Shown here: piece by piece, positions 14,798-24,422 of the stretch | Layout: the number at the start of each line of letters is the position of its first letter | Position numbering within the stretch: the first letter of the stretch is position 1 | NCBI GenBank assembly: GCA_003219175.1 | Contig: QHPU01000067.1 | Location: 1 to 38,567, forward strand | From: Verrucomicrobiota bacterium | GTDB lineage: Bacteria; Verrucomicrobiota; Verrucomicrobiia; Chthoniobacterales; UBA10450 | Direction of reading: 5' to 3' | DNA: 38,567 bases | Notes under the pieces: model-generated | What the model saw: the letters and a program-made list of their open reading frames with translations, nothing else | Databases searched by the model: none | Told to the model about the DNA's origin: nothing | Made by a program: the position numbers and the translations under genes

Positions 14798-17516
14798 CTA
14801 CAGAAGACCGCGAACGGCAGTTGCGCCATCGCATCGGACAATTTCAGCTGCGAGTTCTCTGGCCGGAGTTCACGATTGGTGAAAACATCGCGAAGAGCAG
14901 GTAAACCAGATGGCAGAATAGCATGCGTATCCTGCCAGCGTTCGCCGACTGGCGGAAACCCAACGCGCGATGATAACCGTGGCACAATTACGACGGTTGC
15001 ACGCTCTTGGTGGCGCCTGACAAAGCCGATCGCGCAGTCGGCGAATGCGCCGCCAAAATTGACCGCCTCATAATTTCCCCCGCGGAACAGCTCCGCATTG
15101 TCGCGCCGCAAATGCAAGAGCCGCTGGGTTAGATGTAACTTAATTCGACCATCGGCCCAGCATCGCATCAGATCGCCCGCGGGCACATGCTCGACCTCTT
15201 TCAACATCTCGCGCCGTCGTGCGTAATCGACCGGGCGCCGATTATCCGGATCGACCAGACTGTCATCCCAAAGTTCGGCGCCCTGATAAACATCCGGCAC
15301 ACCGGGCGCGGTAAATTTGATCGTGATCTGCGCCAGCGAATTGATTGCGCCGAGCCGCGCGATTTCTTCTGCCACCGGCAAAAACAAGGGCAGGAATTTA
15401 TTGCGCGGGCTCGTCTCCAAAATCCTGGCGACGAAATCCACCATGGCGTTATCCCAGTTGTCGTTAGGCTGAATCCAGCTCGTATTCAGTTTTGCTTCCT
15501 TCAACGCCTTCGCCATGTAAGCCTGGATGCGGCTAACAAATTCTGGGCTGACCGATGGCGCCGGCATTCCATCAACATCGACTGGCCAGGCCCCGAGCAG
15601 AGTCTGATACAACAAGTATTCCTCTCCAGCATCAGGCGCCTCTGCGTCGTCGATTTGCTTTTTGAAGCGGCGATTGGCCGTGCGCCACTTTTGTAGCGAC
15701 CGCCCCCACAGCTGCGGAATCTCCGAAATCGCGAGCATACGCGCGCGCACGTCTTCGCTGCGTTTGGTGTCGTGCGTCGAAGTTGCGAGCACACTGTCCG
15801 GCCAATCGCGGTGCCGCTGCTGGTTACGTTTATGAAATGCCTCCACGCTCAGCCCAAAGAAATTTGGCTCGCCCCCTACTTCGTTTAACGCGGCTAGCCG
15901 GTTGTAAATGTAAAAGGCCGTGTCCTCGAGTCCCTTGGCCATGATCGGGCCGGTGAATTGTTGAAACTTGAGCACGAATTCCGCGTGCGCAGCGCGTTGT
16001 TCTTCGTCGAGGTTTTCCGGAAAACGAAAGAGCAAAAGATCACGCAGAAAGTTGAATACCGATTCCTCGATCGCGGGATTGCGCCGTTTTGCCGCCGCCA
16101 CCGCACGCTCGATCACCGCGCCATCCTCCGGACTCACCGGCTTTCCCGGCTCCAGATAAGTGCGATAAACGGGAAAACAGGCAATTGTCTCGCGCACCGC
16201 CCGGGCCAGCGCTTCCAAAGTGTAATCGCGAAACCAGCGATTCTGTTCCGACAACCGATCGACCATGCTGCCAAGGACGTTGACTTCGTTGGCCAGCGAA
16301 ATCCGCATGACCAGCCGCTTTTTTGCATAAACCAAATGGCCGAAGTGCAGGGAATGGCCAATAAAGCGCTTGAAGATTTTCGTGATCGCGCCTTCGGCGT
16401 CGTGATCGACCAGCACGCCCGCGACTTGATTGGCAAAATCGTAGCCGGTGGTGCCGTGGACCGGCCAGTTTTTAGCGGCCGATAAAGTCCGTCAGGATGA
16501 TCGATCCGCAGCCCGGCGATCGCCCCGCTGGCGACCAGTTCAAAAAGAAGTTTGTGCGCAGCGTCGAAAACCTCCGGCAGTTCAACGCGGATGGCTGCGA
16601 GATCGTTGACATCAAAAAAGCGGCGGTAATTGATTTCTTCCGCCGCCACCCGCCAAAACGCGAGCCGATAAGATTGCGCGTTCAATAATTCGTCGAGCCG
16701 ATCGAAACTGCGCGGGTTGCCGACGTGGCCGTTAATCGTCTCAACTGCCTTTTCAATCGCGCGCAGCACCGGTGGCGCTTCTGCACAACGACGTTCCAGG
16801 CGTTTCTTGATAATCTCCTTCTCCCGCGCCCGCTCCTTGATGCGTTCGGGATCGGTCTCGGTCCGACGCGGCAAATATTCGAGCGCGGTAAGGATGCTCT
16901 GGAATTCCGCGTAGAAATCTTCGTCGCGGGACTCGGCCAGATTTTCCAGCGCAAGCTCCAAAATGTAGCGGTAGGTCCCCGGCGCGATTGGAAAAACGTG
17001 ATCGAAATAATTCAGGGAGAATGACCCGGCATCGAAATGTATACGCAACTCGCCACGTTCGAGGACGTGACCGTATTGATCGCCGAGAATCGGAAGCAGG
17101 ACTTTGTCGTGCAGATCGGTCTTGAGCGGGCGCCAATCAATATCGAAATAGGGCGCGTAGAGTGAGCTCGGACCATTTTCGAGCACATCCTGCCACCAGA
17201 CATTATTTTGATCGTTAATCCCCATGTGGTTTGGGACAAAATCGACAATCTGCCCCATCCCGTGGGAACGGAGTTTCGCGATCCAGGCGTCATAATCTTT
17301 GCGCGACCCGATTGCGGCGTTGAGCTGGTTGTGATCGGTGATGTCGTATCCGTGCAGGCTCTCGGCGCCGGCCTGGAAATAGGGCGATGCGTAAGCATGA
17401 CTGATCCCAAGCTGATCAAGATAAGGCACAATTTCGCGCGCCTGCCGGAAGGTGAAGTTCTTGTTGAACTGCAAGCGGTAGGTCGCGATTGGAATTTTTG
17501 GATGCTCGGCTTTCAC
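14785..17516 (-). pseudogene. treY: Malto-oligosyltrehalose synthase, internally deleted and frameshifted
   Basis: TreY turns the reducing end of maltodextrin into a trehalosyl unit. The 5' part (17516 to about 16485) matches the family: IATYRLQFNKNFTFRQAREI, ISHAYASPYFQAGAESLHGY, VDFVPNHMG and GLRIDHPDGLY, the last holding the catalytic Asp. The 3' part, in another frame from about 16470, resumes with KNWPVHGTTGYDFANQVAG and runs to 14785, including STHDTKRSEDVRARM. In intact TreY about 40 residues, including the EKIL block with the general-acid Glu, lie between GLY and WPVHGTTGYDF. Here the two are joined almost directly and out of frame. Start is GTG with a strong GAGGAGAG site. A deletion of roughly 110-130 bp is inferred; an assembly error is the alternative. 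Confidence 0.88.
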
Positions 17517-17854
17517 AATGCTCTCCTCATCCTGAACGGCAACGAAGGATCTTCCGCCGCTCGATCAGGGACTCGCGAGACTATTTTCGCTCGCCTAACA
17601 TCACGTCGTTTGCAATCGCGCGCTTTTTTGTTCGCGCACGAATTGTAGGGCAGGCGTGTCGCCTGCCGATTTGCGAGATGGCAACCGAAGTGGTTGCCCT
17701 AAAAGGAATCACGCGGTCACGACGAAGGGCAAAGCGACGTCTAATGAACCAATGATGAAGATGTCCAGCAGTATTTAATTGTTCGGATTTCGTCGTTCCT
17801 TCCTCATTAACGCCAGTCCGGCTCGGACCATCCGTCATTCGTCATTTCAGCGCA
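17517..17854. repeat. Intergenic region with two hairpins and an 18-mer copy
   Basis: 338 bp between treY and argS. It contains hairpins GGCAGGCG-TGT-CGCCTGCC (17649-17667) and GGCAACC-GAAGT-GGTTGCC (17680-17698). Together they make a dispersed element bounded by TTGTAGGGC and GCCCTAA. An exact 18-mer copy lies at 17811-17828. I see no gene. Confidence 0.7.
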
Positions 17855-19594
17855 TCACATGCGTTCGGGCACCTCGATGCCGAGCAATTTCAGCCCACGT
17901 TGCAGCACCCCTCCGGTCAAATCGCATAGCACCAGTCGCGATGAACGCGCTGGTTCTTCTGCTTTCAAAACCGGACACGCCTCGTAAAAAGCATGAAAGC
18001 TGTTCGCCAGCTCGAATAAATAGTTCGCCAGAATATTCGTCCGAAAATCATTCAGCACCTGCGGGACTATCTCAGCGAACTGGCAGAGGCATTTTGCCAA
18101 ACCCAGTTCCGTCGGCTCCGCCAAAGTCACGGCGCTCTGTTGCCGTGAGCCACCAGCGCGGTCGAAGACTTGCTGTGCCGAGCTTGGATCCGCTTTGCGG
18201 AAAATCGAGCGGATCCTGACGTAAGCGTTCTGCAAGTAAGGCGCAGTGTTTCCATGCAGCGCCAACATTTTATCCCAGGAAAAAACGTAATCGGTCATCC
18301 GGTATTGCGAGAGATCAGCGTACTTGACCGCACCGATGCCGATGATTTTTGCGATCTCCTTTCGTTCCGGCTCACTCAACTCCGGGTTTTTTTCGGCGAT
18401 GATTTTCTCCGCCCGCGTAATCGCTTCCTTCAGCAAATCGTGCAGTGGAACGTTTTCGCCCGAACGCGTCTTCATCAGCTTCCGGTTTTCACCAAGAACG
18501 TTGCCAAACGGAATGTGCCGGAAATCGGCCTTCTCTCCTTCGCGTCGTGCAATCTCGAAAATCTGTTTGAAGTGCAGCGTCTGGGGCGCGCCGACCACGT
18601 ACCAAAGAGTGTCGCGTTTCAGGTCATTGATCCGATAATCAACTGTCGCAATGTCGCTGGTCGCGTAATTGAATCCGCCGTCGCTCTTGCGAATGATCGC
18701 GGGCTTTTCCGCCAGTTCAGGAATATCCCGAAAGAAAACGCAGACCGCGCCTTCGCTGATCTCAGCCAGGCCTTTTTTGAGCAATCGATCAACCACGCCG
18801 GGTAGCCGGTCGTTATAAAAACTCTCGCCGCGGACGATGTCGTAATGAACGTCGAGTAACTTATATGCTTTTGAAAATTCCTGCAGCGAAAGACCGACAC
18901 ATTGTTTCCAGATCGCGAAATTTTCCGGATCGCCGGCCTGCAATTTCACGAGCTCGGCGCGCACGGCCTCCCGCACCGTTTCATCCTTGGTTGCGCGCTC
19001 GTTTGTCTCCTTGTAAATCCGAACCAGCTCGGCAATTGGATCGCGTTTCAGTGACTCCCGATCGAGCAGATTTTTCCAACCCCAGATCACCATCCCGAAC
19101 TGGGTTCCCCAATCGCCAACGTGATTATCCCGAATAACGTCGTGCCCGAGGAACTCTGCGATGCGCGCCAGGGCATCGCCTAAAAAGGTGCTGCGAATGT
19201 GACCAACATGCATCGGCTTAGCCACATTGGGCGAGCCAAAATCGACCACGATTTTTTTTGGTGACGAATCGGTCGCCACACCGAGTCGTTCGTCATGGAG
19301 CAACTCCGCAATTCTCTTCTCAACCGCCTCTCGCTTCAGGGTAAAGTTGATGAAACCGGCGCCCGCGACACTCGGCGGCTCGGAAATTCCTGCGACGTCG
19401 AGTTTGCTGACGATGCGCTCCGCTATCTTGGGCGGATTCTCGCCGCGCTGTTTCGCCAGCACCATCGCGGCGTTGCTTTGGTAATCGCCAAACCGCGGAT
19501 CGGTCGTCGGCGTAACTTCCCCGGCGAACGGCAATCCCGCCGACGAAAGTGCATCCGAAAGCTTCCGCGTAAGTTGCGCCTGAAATGTCTCCAT
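17855..19594 (-). CDS. argS: Arginyl-tRNA synthetase
   Basis: 579-aa class I aminoacyl-tRNA synthetase charging tRNA-Arg. Add1 domain (1-105) is followed by the HIGH-type motif in SPNVAKPMHVGHIRSTFLGD and the typical DNHVGDWGTQFGMVIWGW. The KMSKS position reads LMKTRSGENV, one of the divergent forms usual in ArgRS. The DALR anticodon-binding domain is complete and ends canonically with GLKLLGIEVPERM. Start at 19594 is chosen because it aligns with the family; an ATG at 19630 would add 12 unrelated residues. Full length, no sign of damage. Confidence 0.97.
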   Translation of the reverse strand: METFQAQLTRKLSDALSSAGLPFAGEVTPTTDPRFGDYQSNAAMVLAKQRGENPPKIAERIVSKLDVAGISEPPSVAGAGFINFTLKREAVEKRIAELLHDERLGVATDSSPKKIVVDFGSPNVAKPMHVGHIRSTFLGDALARIAEFLGHDVIRDNHVGDWGTQFGMVIWGWKNLLDRESLKRDPIAELVRIYKETNERATKDETVREAVRAELVKLQAGDPENFAIWKQCVGLSLQEFSKAYKLLDVHYDIVRGESFYNDRLPGVVDRLLKKGLAEISEGAVCVFFRDIPELAEKPAIIRKSDGGFNYATSDIATVDYRINDLKRDTLWYVVGAPQTLHFKQIFEIARREGEKADFRHIPFGNVLGENRKLMKTRSGENVPLHDLLKEAITRAEKIIAEKNPELSEPERKEIAKIIGIGAVKYADLSQYRMTDYVFSWDKMLALHGNTAPYLQNAYVRIRSIFRKADPSSAQQVFDRAGGSRQQSAVTLAEPTELGLAKCLCQFAEIVPQVLNDFRTNILANYLFELANSFHAFYEACPVLKAEEPARSSRLVLCDLTGGVLQRGLKLLGIEVPERM

Positions 19595-19707
19595 CGCGTG
19601 TGATTGTAGGCTGGGAGGAACTACTTCCAAGTCGCTTGGGTCTCAAACCCCAATCACGCGGATGACACGGATTTTCGCGGAGAGACGCGCTTTGATGCCC
19701 ATCGGGC

Positions 19708-19743
19708 TCAGACCGCGTCCAGGACATGCGGAAGCATATCCTC
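19708..19743. repeat. Dispersed palindromic repeat, copy B
   Basis: Related to the element at 51-91: GACCGCG, CCAG, then GGACATGC-GGAA-GCATATCC (19722-19741), a near-perfect hairpin. It lies between ptsN and argS (19595-19759), which otherwise holds a common low-complexity phrase (about 19662-19680) and no gene. Confidence 0.6.
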
Positions 19744-19759
19744 CGCCACGTCCGGTCAG

Positions 19760-20230
19760 TTACGCCGTCGCCTGGGCCCGGGCGCGGAAGATTGACATAA
19801 TCTCGTCGGCGGAAGTGGCGTTGGCGAGTTGATCGCGCACGCTGCGATCGTTCAAGAATTTTGCGATGGAAGCGAGGGTGCGGAGATGGGTCTGAAATTG
19901 ATTTTTGGGAACAATAAAAAGGACAACGAACTTCACGGGCGCGTTATCGAGCGCATCGAACTCGATCCCGTTACTGGAGCGGCCAAAAGCAGCCACTACT
20001 TTGTCTAGTCGGTCCGATGAACAATGCGGAATGGCAATGCCGAAGCCGATGCCGGTGCTCATGGTTTCCTCGCGCTGCTTGAGCGAGGCCAGAATTCCGT
20101 CGCGATCTTCCGGTTTAATTTGACTGCGCACCACCAGTAAATCCATCAGCTCGACGATGGCGTCCCAGCGTTCGGTCGCCTTCATTTCAGGGATAATCTG
20201 ATCAGCAGAGAGAAGTTCAGCCAGCGACAT
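19760..20230 (-). CDS. ptsN: PTS EIIA component, nitrogen-regulatory (PtsN) type
   Basis: 156-aa EIIA of the fructose/mannitol family. It accepts phosphate from an NPr/HPr-type protein on His69 in GFGIAIPHCSSD and usually acts as a regulator (potassium, nitrogen, cell envelope) rather than in sugar uptake. Supporting blocks are AIVELMDLLV, LKQREETMSTGIGFGIAIPH and KFVVLFIVPKNQFQTHLRTL. No EIIB/EIIC gene is near, which favours the regulatory role. ATG at 20230 has a GGGG-rich ribosome site. Symbol is by similarity; a fructose-type stand-alone EIIA is the alternative. Confidence 0.9.
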   Translation of the reverse strand: MSLAELLSADQIIPEMKATERWDAIVELMDLLVVRSQIKPEDRDGILASLKQREETMSTGIGFGIAIPHCSSDRLDKVVAAFGRSSNGIEFDALDNAPVKFVVLFIVPKNQFQTHLRTLASIAKFLNDRSVRDQLANATSADEIMSIFRARAQATA

Positions 20231-20665
20231 GCAGATCCCCAGTGGGGCGAGAAGCTTATCGTGGGGCCTTAGGATGACAAGCGCGATTTGGTGACAAAAA
20301 AGGACAGGGATTTACAGGATCGTGCCGGATTGTAGAGGAGCTGCATCCAAGACGAGGAATTCTATCTCACCTCTGGCAGGGCGTATCCGCTGCGCAGGCG
20401 GTTGATTGCAAGGCATTTCGTTAAACTGACGGATCTCACGGAAGGACGACCTCGCCATCTATATATATGTTTACCTCGACCATCTTTCATTAACATCCTG
20501 CTTCAGCTGGGTGTAAATAGACCGGCGAAGCCAAACCGCGATGCACCTCGCTGAAGCGAGGTGGCAATGAAAAAGGATAGATCACGCTGACGCCAGATAT
20601 ATACTCGCGCGTCCCGGAGTGTACCCCCCCATTCCAATCCTGTTAATCCTGTCAGTCCTGCCTAA
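20231..20665. other. Intergenic region with repeat fragments
   Basis: 435 bp without a convincing gene. It holds AT-rich TATATATAT (20459-20467), a 9-bp perfect hairpin CACCTCGCT-GA-AGCGAGGTG (20544-20563) and a short AATCCTGTTAATCCTGTC repeat (20637-20654) just after the GT2 gene's stop. The AT-rich tract could carry the ptsN promoter, but no boxes can be assigned. Confidence 0.5.
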
Positions 20666-21358
20666 TCAGGGCTCCCGCACCTTGTAATTCAGGCGGCGCG
20701 ACAGCAACCAGCGCACACCGAACATGTCGATCGTGGCGCGGATCGCGCGATTACCCAGGCCGTATTTGCTTCGGCCAAAACGGCGAGGGCGATGATTTAC
20801 TGGGATTTCAACCAACCGATATCCCGCACCTTTCACCAGCGCCGGGATGAAACGGTGCATGCCCTTGAACGGAACCAGCGCCACAATGCAAGCGCGCCGC
20901 ATTGCCTTCAGCGTGCAACCAGTATCGCGCACGCCGTCGCGCGTGAACCGGCTGCGCACGAAATTCGCGATCCGGCTGGTGAGACGCTTGACCACGGTAT
21001 CTTTGCGTTGCGCCCGATACCCGCAAACCAGATCAGCGCCGCGCGAAATTTCCGCGAGCAAGCGCAAGATATCGGCAGGATCATTTTGTAAATCGCCATC
21101 AATCAAGACCGCGATCTCGCTGCGCACCGCCTGCAAACCAGCGAAAATCGCCGCGCTTTGGCCGGCATTTTTTTCAAAACGCAGAACTCGAATCCGCGGA
21201 TCGGGCATGATGCGCGAGACCGTTTCGTCCCATGAACCGTCGTCGACAAAAATGATTTCGAAATCGAGACCAGTGAGCGCGTCAGTCAATTCGCGCTGCA
21301 AAATCGAGACGTTCTCTTCTTCGTTATAGAGCGGAACAACCACCGAGACGTTGCTCAT
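20666..21358 (-). CDS. Glycosyltransferase family 2, polyprenyl-phosphate sugar transferase (DPM1-like)
   Basis: 230-aa GT-A enzyme that probably loads a sugar from a nucleotide donor onto undecaprenyl phosphate at the cytosolic face. Motifs: VVVPLYNEEENV, FEIIFVDDGSWDET, the DxD-type LIDGDLQNDP, and VRDTGCTLKAMRR followed by VNHRPRRFGRSKYGLGNR as in dolichol-phosphate mannose synthases. It lacks the C-terminal TM pair of GtrB/ArnC proteins. The start at 21358 forms an ATGA overlap with the stop of the upstream GT39 gene, so translation is coupled; the ATG at 21385 lies inside that gene and is less likely. Confidence 0.9.
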   Translation of the reverse strand: MSNVSVVVPLYNEEENVSILQRELTDALTGLDFEIIFVDDGSWDETVSRIMPDPRIRVLRFEKNAGQSAAIFAGLQAVRSEIAVLIDGDLQNDPADILRLLAEISRGADLVCGYRAQRKDTVVKRLTSRIANFVRSRFTRDGVRDTGCTLKAMRRACIVALVPFKGMHRFIPALVKGAGYRLVEIPVNHRPRRFGRSKYGLGNRAIRATIDMFGVRWLLSRRLNYKVREP

Positions 21359-22932
21359 AACGGCAGTGTTCGATAATGCAGGCAAACATAAACGTCCCAG
21401 CTGCGAATGACCCTTCCCAAGTGATCGACTTCGATCCGGGCGACGCGCTCTGCCCAGGAAAATCCTCGCTGAATATTATGCGGAACATTTTTCCGGCCGG
21501 CATCCTGAATATAAAGAGCGCTGCGTCCCTGAAACAAATTAACCCCACCTTCTTCGGTATACGTCTGCTCTTCCGGATTGGGCGCGCCGCGCGGGCGCTC
21601 GACAAATTCATCATAACGCGGCCAGAACGAAAATTGATTCACCACGTCCTGCGACTCGACGATATAACAGGGCGGATGGCCTGGATCTTCCCTGCGTTTT
21701 TCATGCAAATAGAACGAAATCTCAGAGGCACGATCGCGTTCGTCCGCGATCAGGAAAAATTTCTCCTCGGTTTCACGTTCGAACTCAACCCGAAAAGTCT
21801 CGAGAGCAAGCGTGGCACTTTTCCAGCCGCGCCATCCATCGGACGGGTCGCGTCGCTTAATTTCAATGCCGACGCTCCGCAGCATATCGCTATCGAGGGC
21901 GAGCATGCTCATCAGTATTCCGAGCCCGAGCGCGCAACCGCCCAGAACTCGCCAGACCGGTTTCGCTTGCAGACGCGGCTGCCAGTAAGCGACTGCCAGT
22001 AAGGCAAAACCGGGGAAAATGAGCGCATCCCAGTTCGGCGCCGCCGCTTTATTGAAGGAAAGCAGCGCATAAAACGCGAAGACGGGCAGCCCGAACCACA
22101 TTAAGAAAAGGCGACGCGGTTGCTGCTGCGCGCGTTTCCAAACCGCAATCACGGCGATGGCGACCCCGAGAAAAAGCAGCGGCGAATAGGGAAGAAAATG
22201 TTCCCCAATAAACTTGAGGAATTCCAGTGGGTGAAAGCCGAGACTTTGAGCCACTCCGCCACGTGATTTCAGATGTCCAATCGTCACCCAGGCATGCTGC
22301 TGGTTCCATCGCAGCGGAGGGACGCAAAACGCCGCGAAAATAAGTAGCATCAGATAAAAACCGGGCCGCCGGAATTCTACCCGCAATTTTGGAATGAGAG
22401 CGAGGATTACGATGATGGAGAGCAGCTGGAATACGTTCGTGTATTTGCAGAGAAACCCGAGACCAATGAGCGCACCGGTCAACGGCCAGGCCCACGAAAA
22501 CTTCGGGCTCGTCTCGACTACGCGCCAGAAAGAAAACATGGCCGCGACCCAAAAGAAGAGTGAGAGCGGATCGATCGTCATTACGAACGATCCAATGTTA
22601 AAAATCGGTGTGGCATTTAACCCGATCACAGCCCAAAGCGCGGTCTGGGCATTGAACATCCGGCGTCCCAAATAAAACAGCAGCAGGCTCGTGCCGGCAC
22701 CGAGCAGCGGGCTAAAAAAGCGGACGCCAAACTCGTTGTCGCCGAAAATCATGGTACTGGCGCGAATGGCAAACGCAACGCCGGGACCTTTGCTGAAGTA
22801 AGCCGGCTCGAGTCGCTGCGACCACATCCAATAATGCGCCTCGTCGAATTCGAGATCGGTCGTGCCCAGCAAGGTCAGGCGCAACGACGTGATCGCGATG
22901 ATAAAAAACCACACCGCACGCTCGATTTTCAT
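21355..22932 (-). CDS. ArnT/PMT-like membrane glycosyltransferase (GT39/GT83 fold)
   Basis: 525-aa polytopic protein (about ten TM segments in the first ~370 residues) of the GT-C class, which uses a polyprenyl-phosphate sugar donor on the periplasmic side. The first external loop has the catalytic Asp in TTDLEFDEAHYWMWSQRLEP, and SKGPGVAFAIR follows, as in ArnT-like enzymes. The C-terminal ~150 residues form a soluble domain (FLIADERDRASEISFYLHEK). The acceptor may be lipid A, a glycan or protein; it cannot be told here. It overlaps both neighbours by ATGA (22929-22932 and 21355-21358), in an operon with a PAP2 phosphatase and the GT2 that probably makes its donor. Confidence 0.9.
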   Translation of the reverse strand: MKIERAVWFFIIAITSLRLTLLGTTDLEFDEAHYWMWSQRLEPAYFSKGPGVAFAIRASTMIFGDNEFGVRFFSPLLGAGTSLLLFYLGRRMFNAQTALWAVIGLNATPIFNIGSFVMTIDPLSLFFWVAAMFSFWRVVETSPKFSWAWPLTGALIGLGFLCKYTNVFQLLSIIVILALIPKLRVEFRRPGFYLMLLIFAAFCVPPLRWNQQHAWVTIGHLKSRGGVAQSLGFHPLEFLKFIGEHFLPYSPLLFLGVAIAVIAVWKRAQQQPRRLFLMWFGLPVFAFYALLSFNKAAAPNWDALIFPGFALLAVAYWQPRLQAKPVWRVLGGCALGLGILMSMLALDSDMLRSVGIEIKRRDPSDGWRGWKSATLALETFRVEFERETEEKFFLIADERDRASEISFYLHEKRREDPGHPPCYIVESQDVVNQFSFWPRYDEFVERPRGAPNPEEQTYTEEGGVNLFQGRSALYIQDAGRKNVPHNIQRGFSWAERVARIEVDHLGRVIRSWDVYVCLHYRTLPL

Positions 22933-23579
22933 GAAGCCGCAGAAGGGATTAGTCGAGGATGACGCGCCACGATTTCAGGCAGCCGACGGGAAATAATTTT
23001 TTGCCACATTAATTCGCATAGGGCGAGAATGAGAAGGGTTTCGCCGGTCGCGAGGAAAATGGTGGCGAAGACGTCGCTCGGCCAATGTGCGCCGAGATAA
23101 ATTCGCGAGTAAGCTACGGCTGCTGCGATAATCCAATAAAGTTTGCCCCAGCGCCGGTAAAAAATCGTGCAACAAAGCGCGATCACGGTGTTGTTATTGG
23201 TGTGGCCGGATGGAAATGAAGCGCCGGAGCGGGCGCGTTCGGCTTCGGTAGAAAGACGGATGATTGGTTTCGTGAAAACGGTCAGAATCTTGGGACGAGT
23301 TCTCTCCAGTTCGATCATGCGCACGGTCTGCAACTGCTTCGGACGGGGTCGCTCGATGGCGTGCTTGAGCGGGTCGACCGCGGCATTGGACAGGGCAAGC
23401 GCGAGGGTGGTGCAAAAGACAAATGCGCGCCCGCGAAAACCGCCGAAGATGAGGAAGGCAATGGCTGCGATGATGAAGAACGGCGTCCAGATATCGGAAT
23501 AACTAATCGCCGGCATGAACAAATCGAAAACGGGATTCGTCCATTGCTCGTTAATTAAATGAAAAATCTTCTCGTCCAT
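22929..23579 (-). CDS. PAP2-family membrane phosphatase
   Basis: 216-aa membrane protein with the three acid-phosphatase motifs: KHAIERPRP (motif 1), SGASFPSGHTNNN (motif 2) and SRIYLGAHWPSDV (motif 3), around about six TM helices. PAP2 enzymes of this size dephosphorylate undecaprenyl pyrophosphate, phosphatidylglycerophosphate or lipid A. First gene of a three-gene operon with ATGA overlaps to GT39 and GT2, which points to recycling of the polyprenyl carrier or lipid A processing. Its first 21 bp overlap the start of the divergent gene at 23559. Confidence 0.92.
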   Translation of the reverse strand: MDEKIFHLINEQWTNPVFDLFMPAISYSDIWTPFFIIAAIAFLIFGGFRGRAFVFCTTLALALSNAAVDPLKHAIERPRPKQLQTVRMIELERTRPKILTVFTKPIIRLSTEAERARSGASFPSGHTNNNTVIALCCTIFYRRWGKLYWIIAAAVAYSRIYLGAHWPSDVFATIFLATGETLLILALCELMWQKIISRRLPEIVARHPRLIPSAAS

Positions 23580-24287
23580 TCAATCGCGCCGGCGCGCTGC
23601 GAAACTAAAAGCGCACGGCGAACGAAACAAGCTACTCTCGTCGCCGCTCTTTTTCTCTCGCTCCATGCGACTTGGGGACAAAATTTTCCCGACGCCGATG
23701 AGCTACTGGCGAACGCGCGCCTGCGTCAATCCCAACAACAGATCGATTTGCAGGGGCAACTGCGGCAGGAGGCAAAGATTGTGCCGTTCCATCTGGTCCA
23801 AAATGGGCCAATCATTCGCTACATTTTCAATAATCCGGATGAAACCTTGCAATTGCGGATCGGAGACAAAGATTCGCGGCTGGTTGAAATTAACCGCTCC
23901 GGCTCGGAAAAAATCACCCGCTTGAATGAGGCGGTCCGCGGCACCGCCATTACATATGAAGACCTGGCGCTAAAATTTCTCTACTGGCCGAACGCTCGCG
24001 TTACCGGCTCCGATTTCATCCGCACTCGTAACTGCTGGAAGGTGCAACTGCAGTCCCCCACTCGCGATCCCCAATACGGCTCGATTCTCTTGTGGGTCGA
24101 CAAGGATAGCGGTGCGCTCATGCGCATGGAGGGATACGATTCCGCAGGAAAATTAATCAAGCGCTTCGAGGTCGTTTCCGCGCAGAAAATCGAAGAACGC
24201 TGGTATCTAAAACAAATGCGCGTGGAAAAGATAGATCCGCAATCCGGGCGAGTCATGGCGCGGACCTATCTGGAAATAAAAAGGTAG
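23559..24287 (+). CDS. LolA-like outer-membrane lipoprotein-sorting protein
   Basis: 242-aa protein with an unusual N-terminus: a basic stretch of about 26 residues, then a hydrophobic signal (TLVAALFLSLHATWGQ). The mature part is predicted all-beta and matches the COG2834 type: LLANARLRQSQQQIDLQGQL, PIIRYIFNNPDETLQLRIG, a WKVQLQSPTRDPQYGSILLW core with a VDKDSGALMRMEGYD turn, ending RTYLEIKR. Members act in periplasmic lipoprotein or lipid transfer. ATG at 23559 is the only start available before the signal, and it lies inside the first codons of the divergent PAP2 gene. An 11-nt match to the dispersed 18-mer (23898-23908) encodes RSGSE. Confidence 0.75.
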   Translation: MKNLLVHSIAPARCETKSARRTKQATLVAALFLSLHATWGQNFPDADELLANARLRQSQQQIDLQGQLRQEAKIVPFHLVQNGPIIRYIFNNPDETLQLRIGDKDSRLVEINRSGSEKITRLNEAVRGTAITYEDLALKFLYWPNARVTGSDFIRTRNCWKVQLQSPTRDPQYGSILLWVDKDSGALMRMEGYDSAGKLIKRFEVVSAQKIEERWYLKQMRVEKIDPQSGRVMARTYLEIKR

Positions 24288-24305
24288 GGGCTTCACCCGA
24301 ACCGA

Positions 24306-24383
24306 TCCGAGCCGGATTGGCGTTTGCGCGCGATTGAGTCAATCGCCCTTACCATCATCTGTCGCTGCCAGTCCGGCTCGGAC
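24306..24383. repeat. Inverted pair of 18-mer repeats
   Basis: A reverse copy (TCCGAGCCGGATTGGCG, 24306-24322) and a forward copy (GCCAGTCCGGCTCGGAC, 24367-24383) face each other across 44 nt and can pair as a long stem. They lie between the LolA-like gene and the cyclophilin gene on the same strand, a position suited to a terminator or mRNA hairpin. Confidence 0.75.
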
Positions 24384-24422
24384 TTGCCTGAAGCCAATCT
24401 TGGGCTAAACAAAACGTCCCCT

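Noticed and set aside
16400..16500. Programmed frameshift in treY
   Set aside because: About 40 conserved residues are missing at the junction as well as the frame. A slippage event would not give an intact enzyme.
23898..23908. Another 18-mer insertion within the LolA-like gene
   Set aside because: Only 11 nt (TCCGGCTCGGA) match. It gives RSGSE, similar to the deiminase insert, but chance cannot be excluded at this length.
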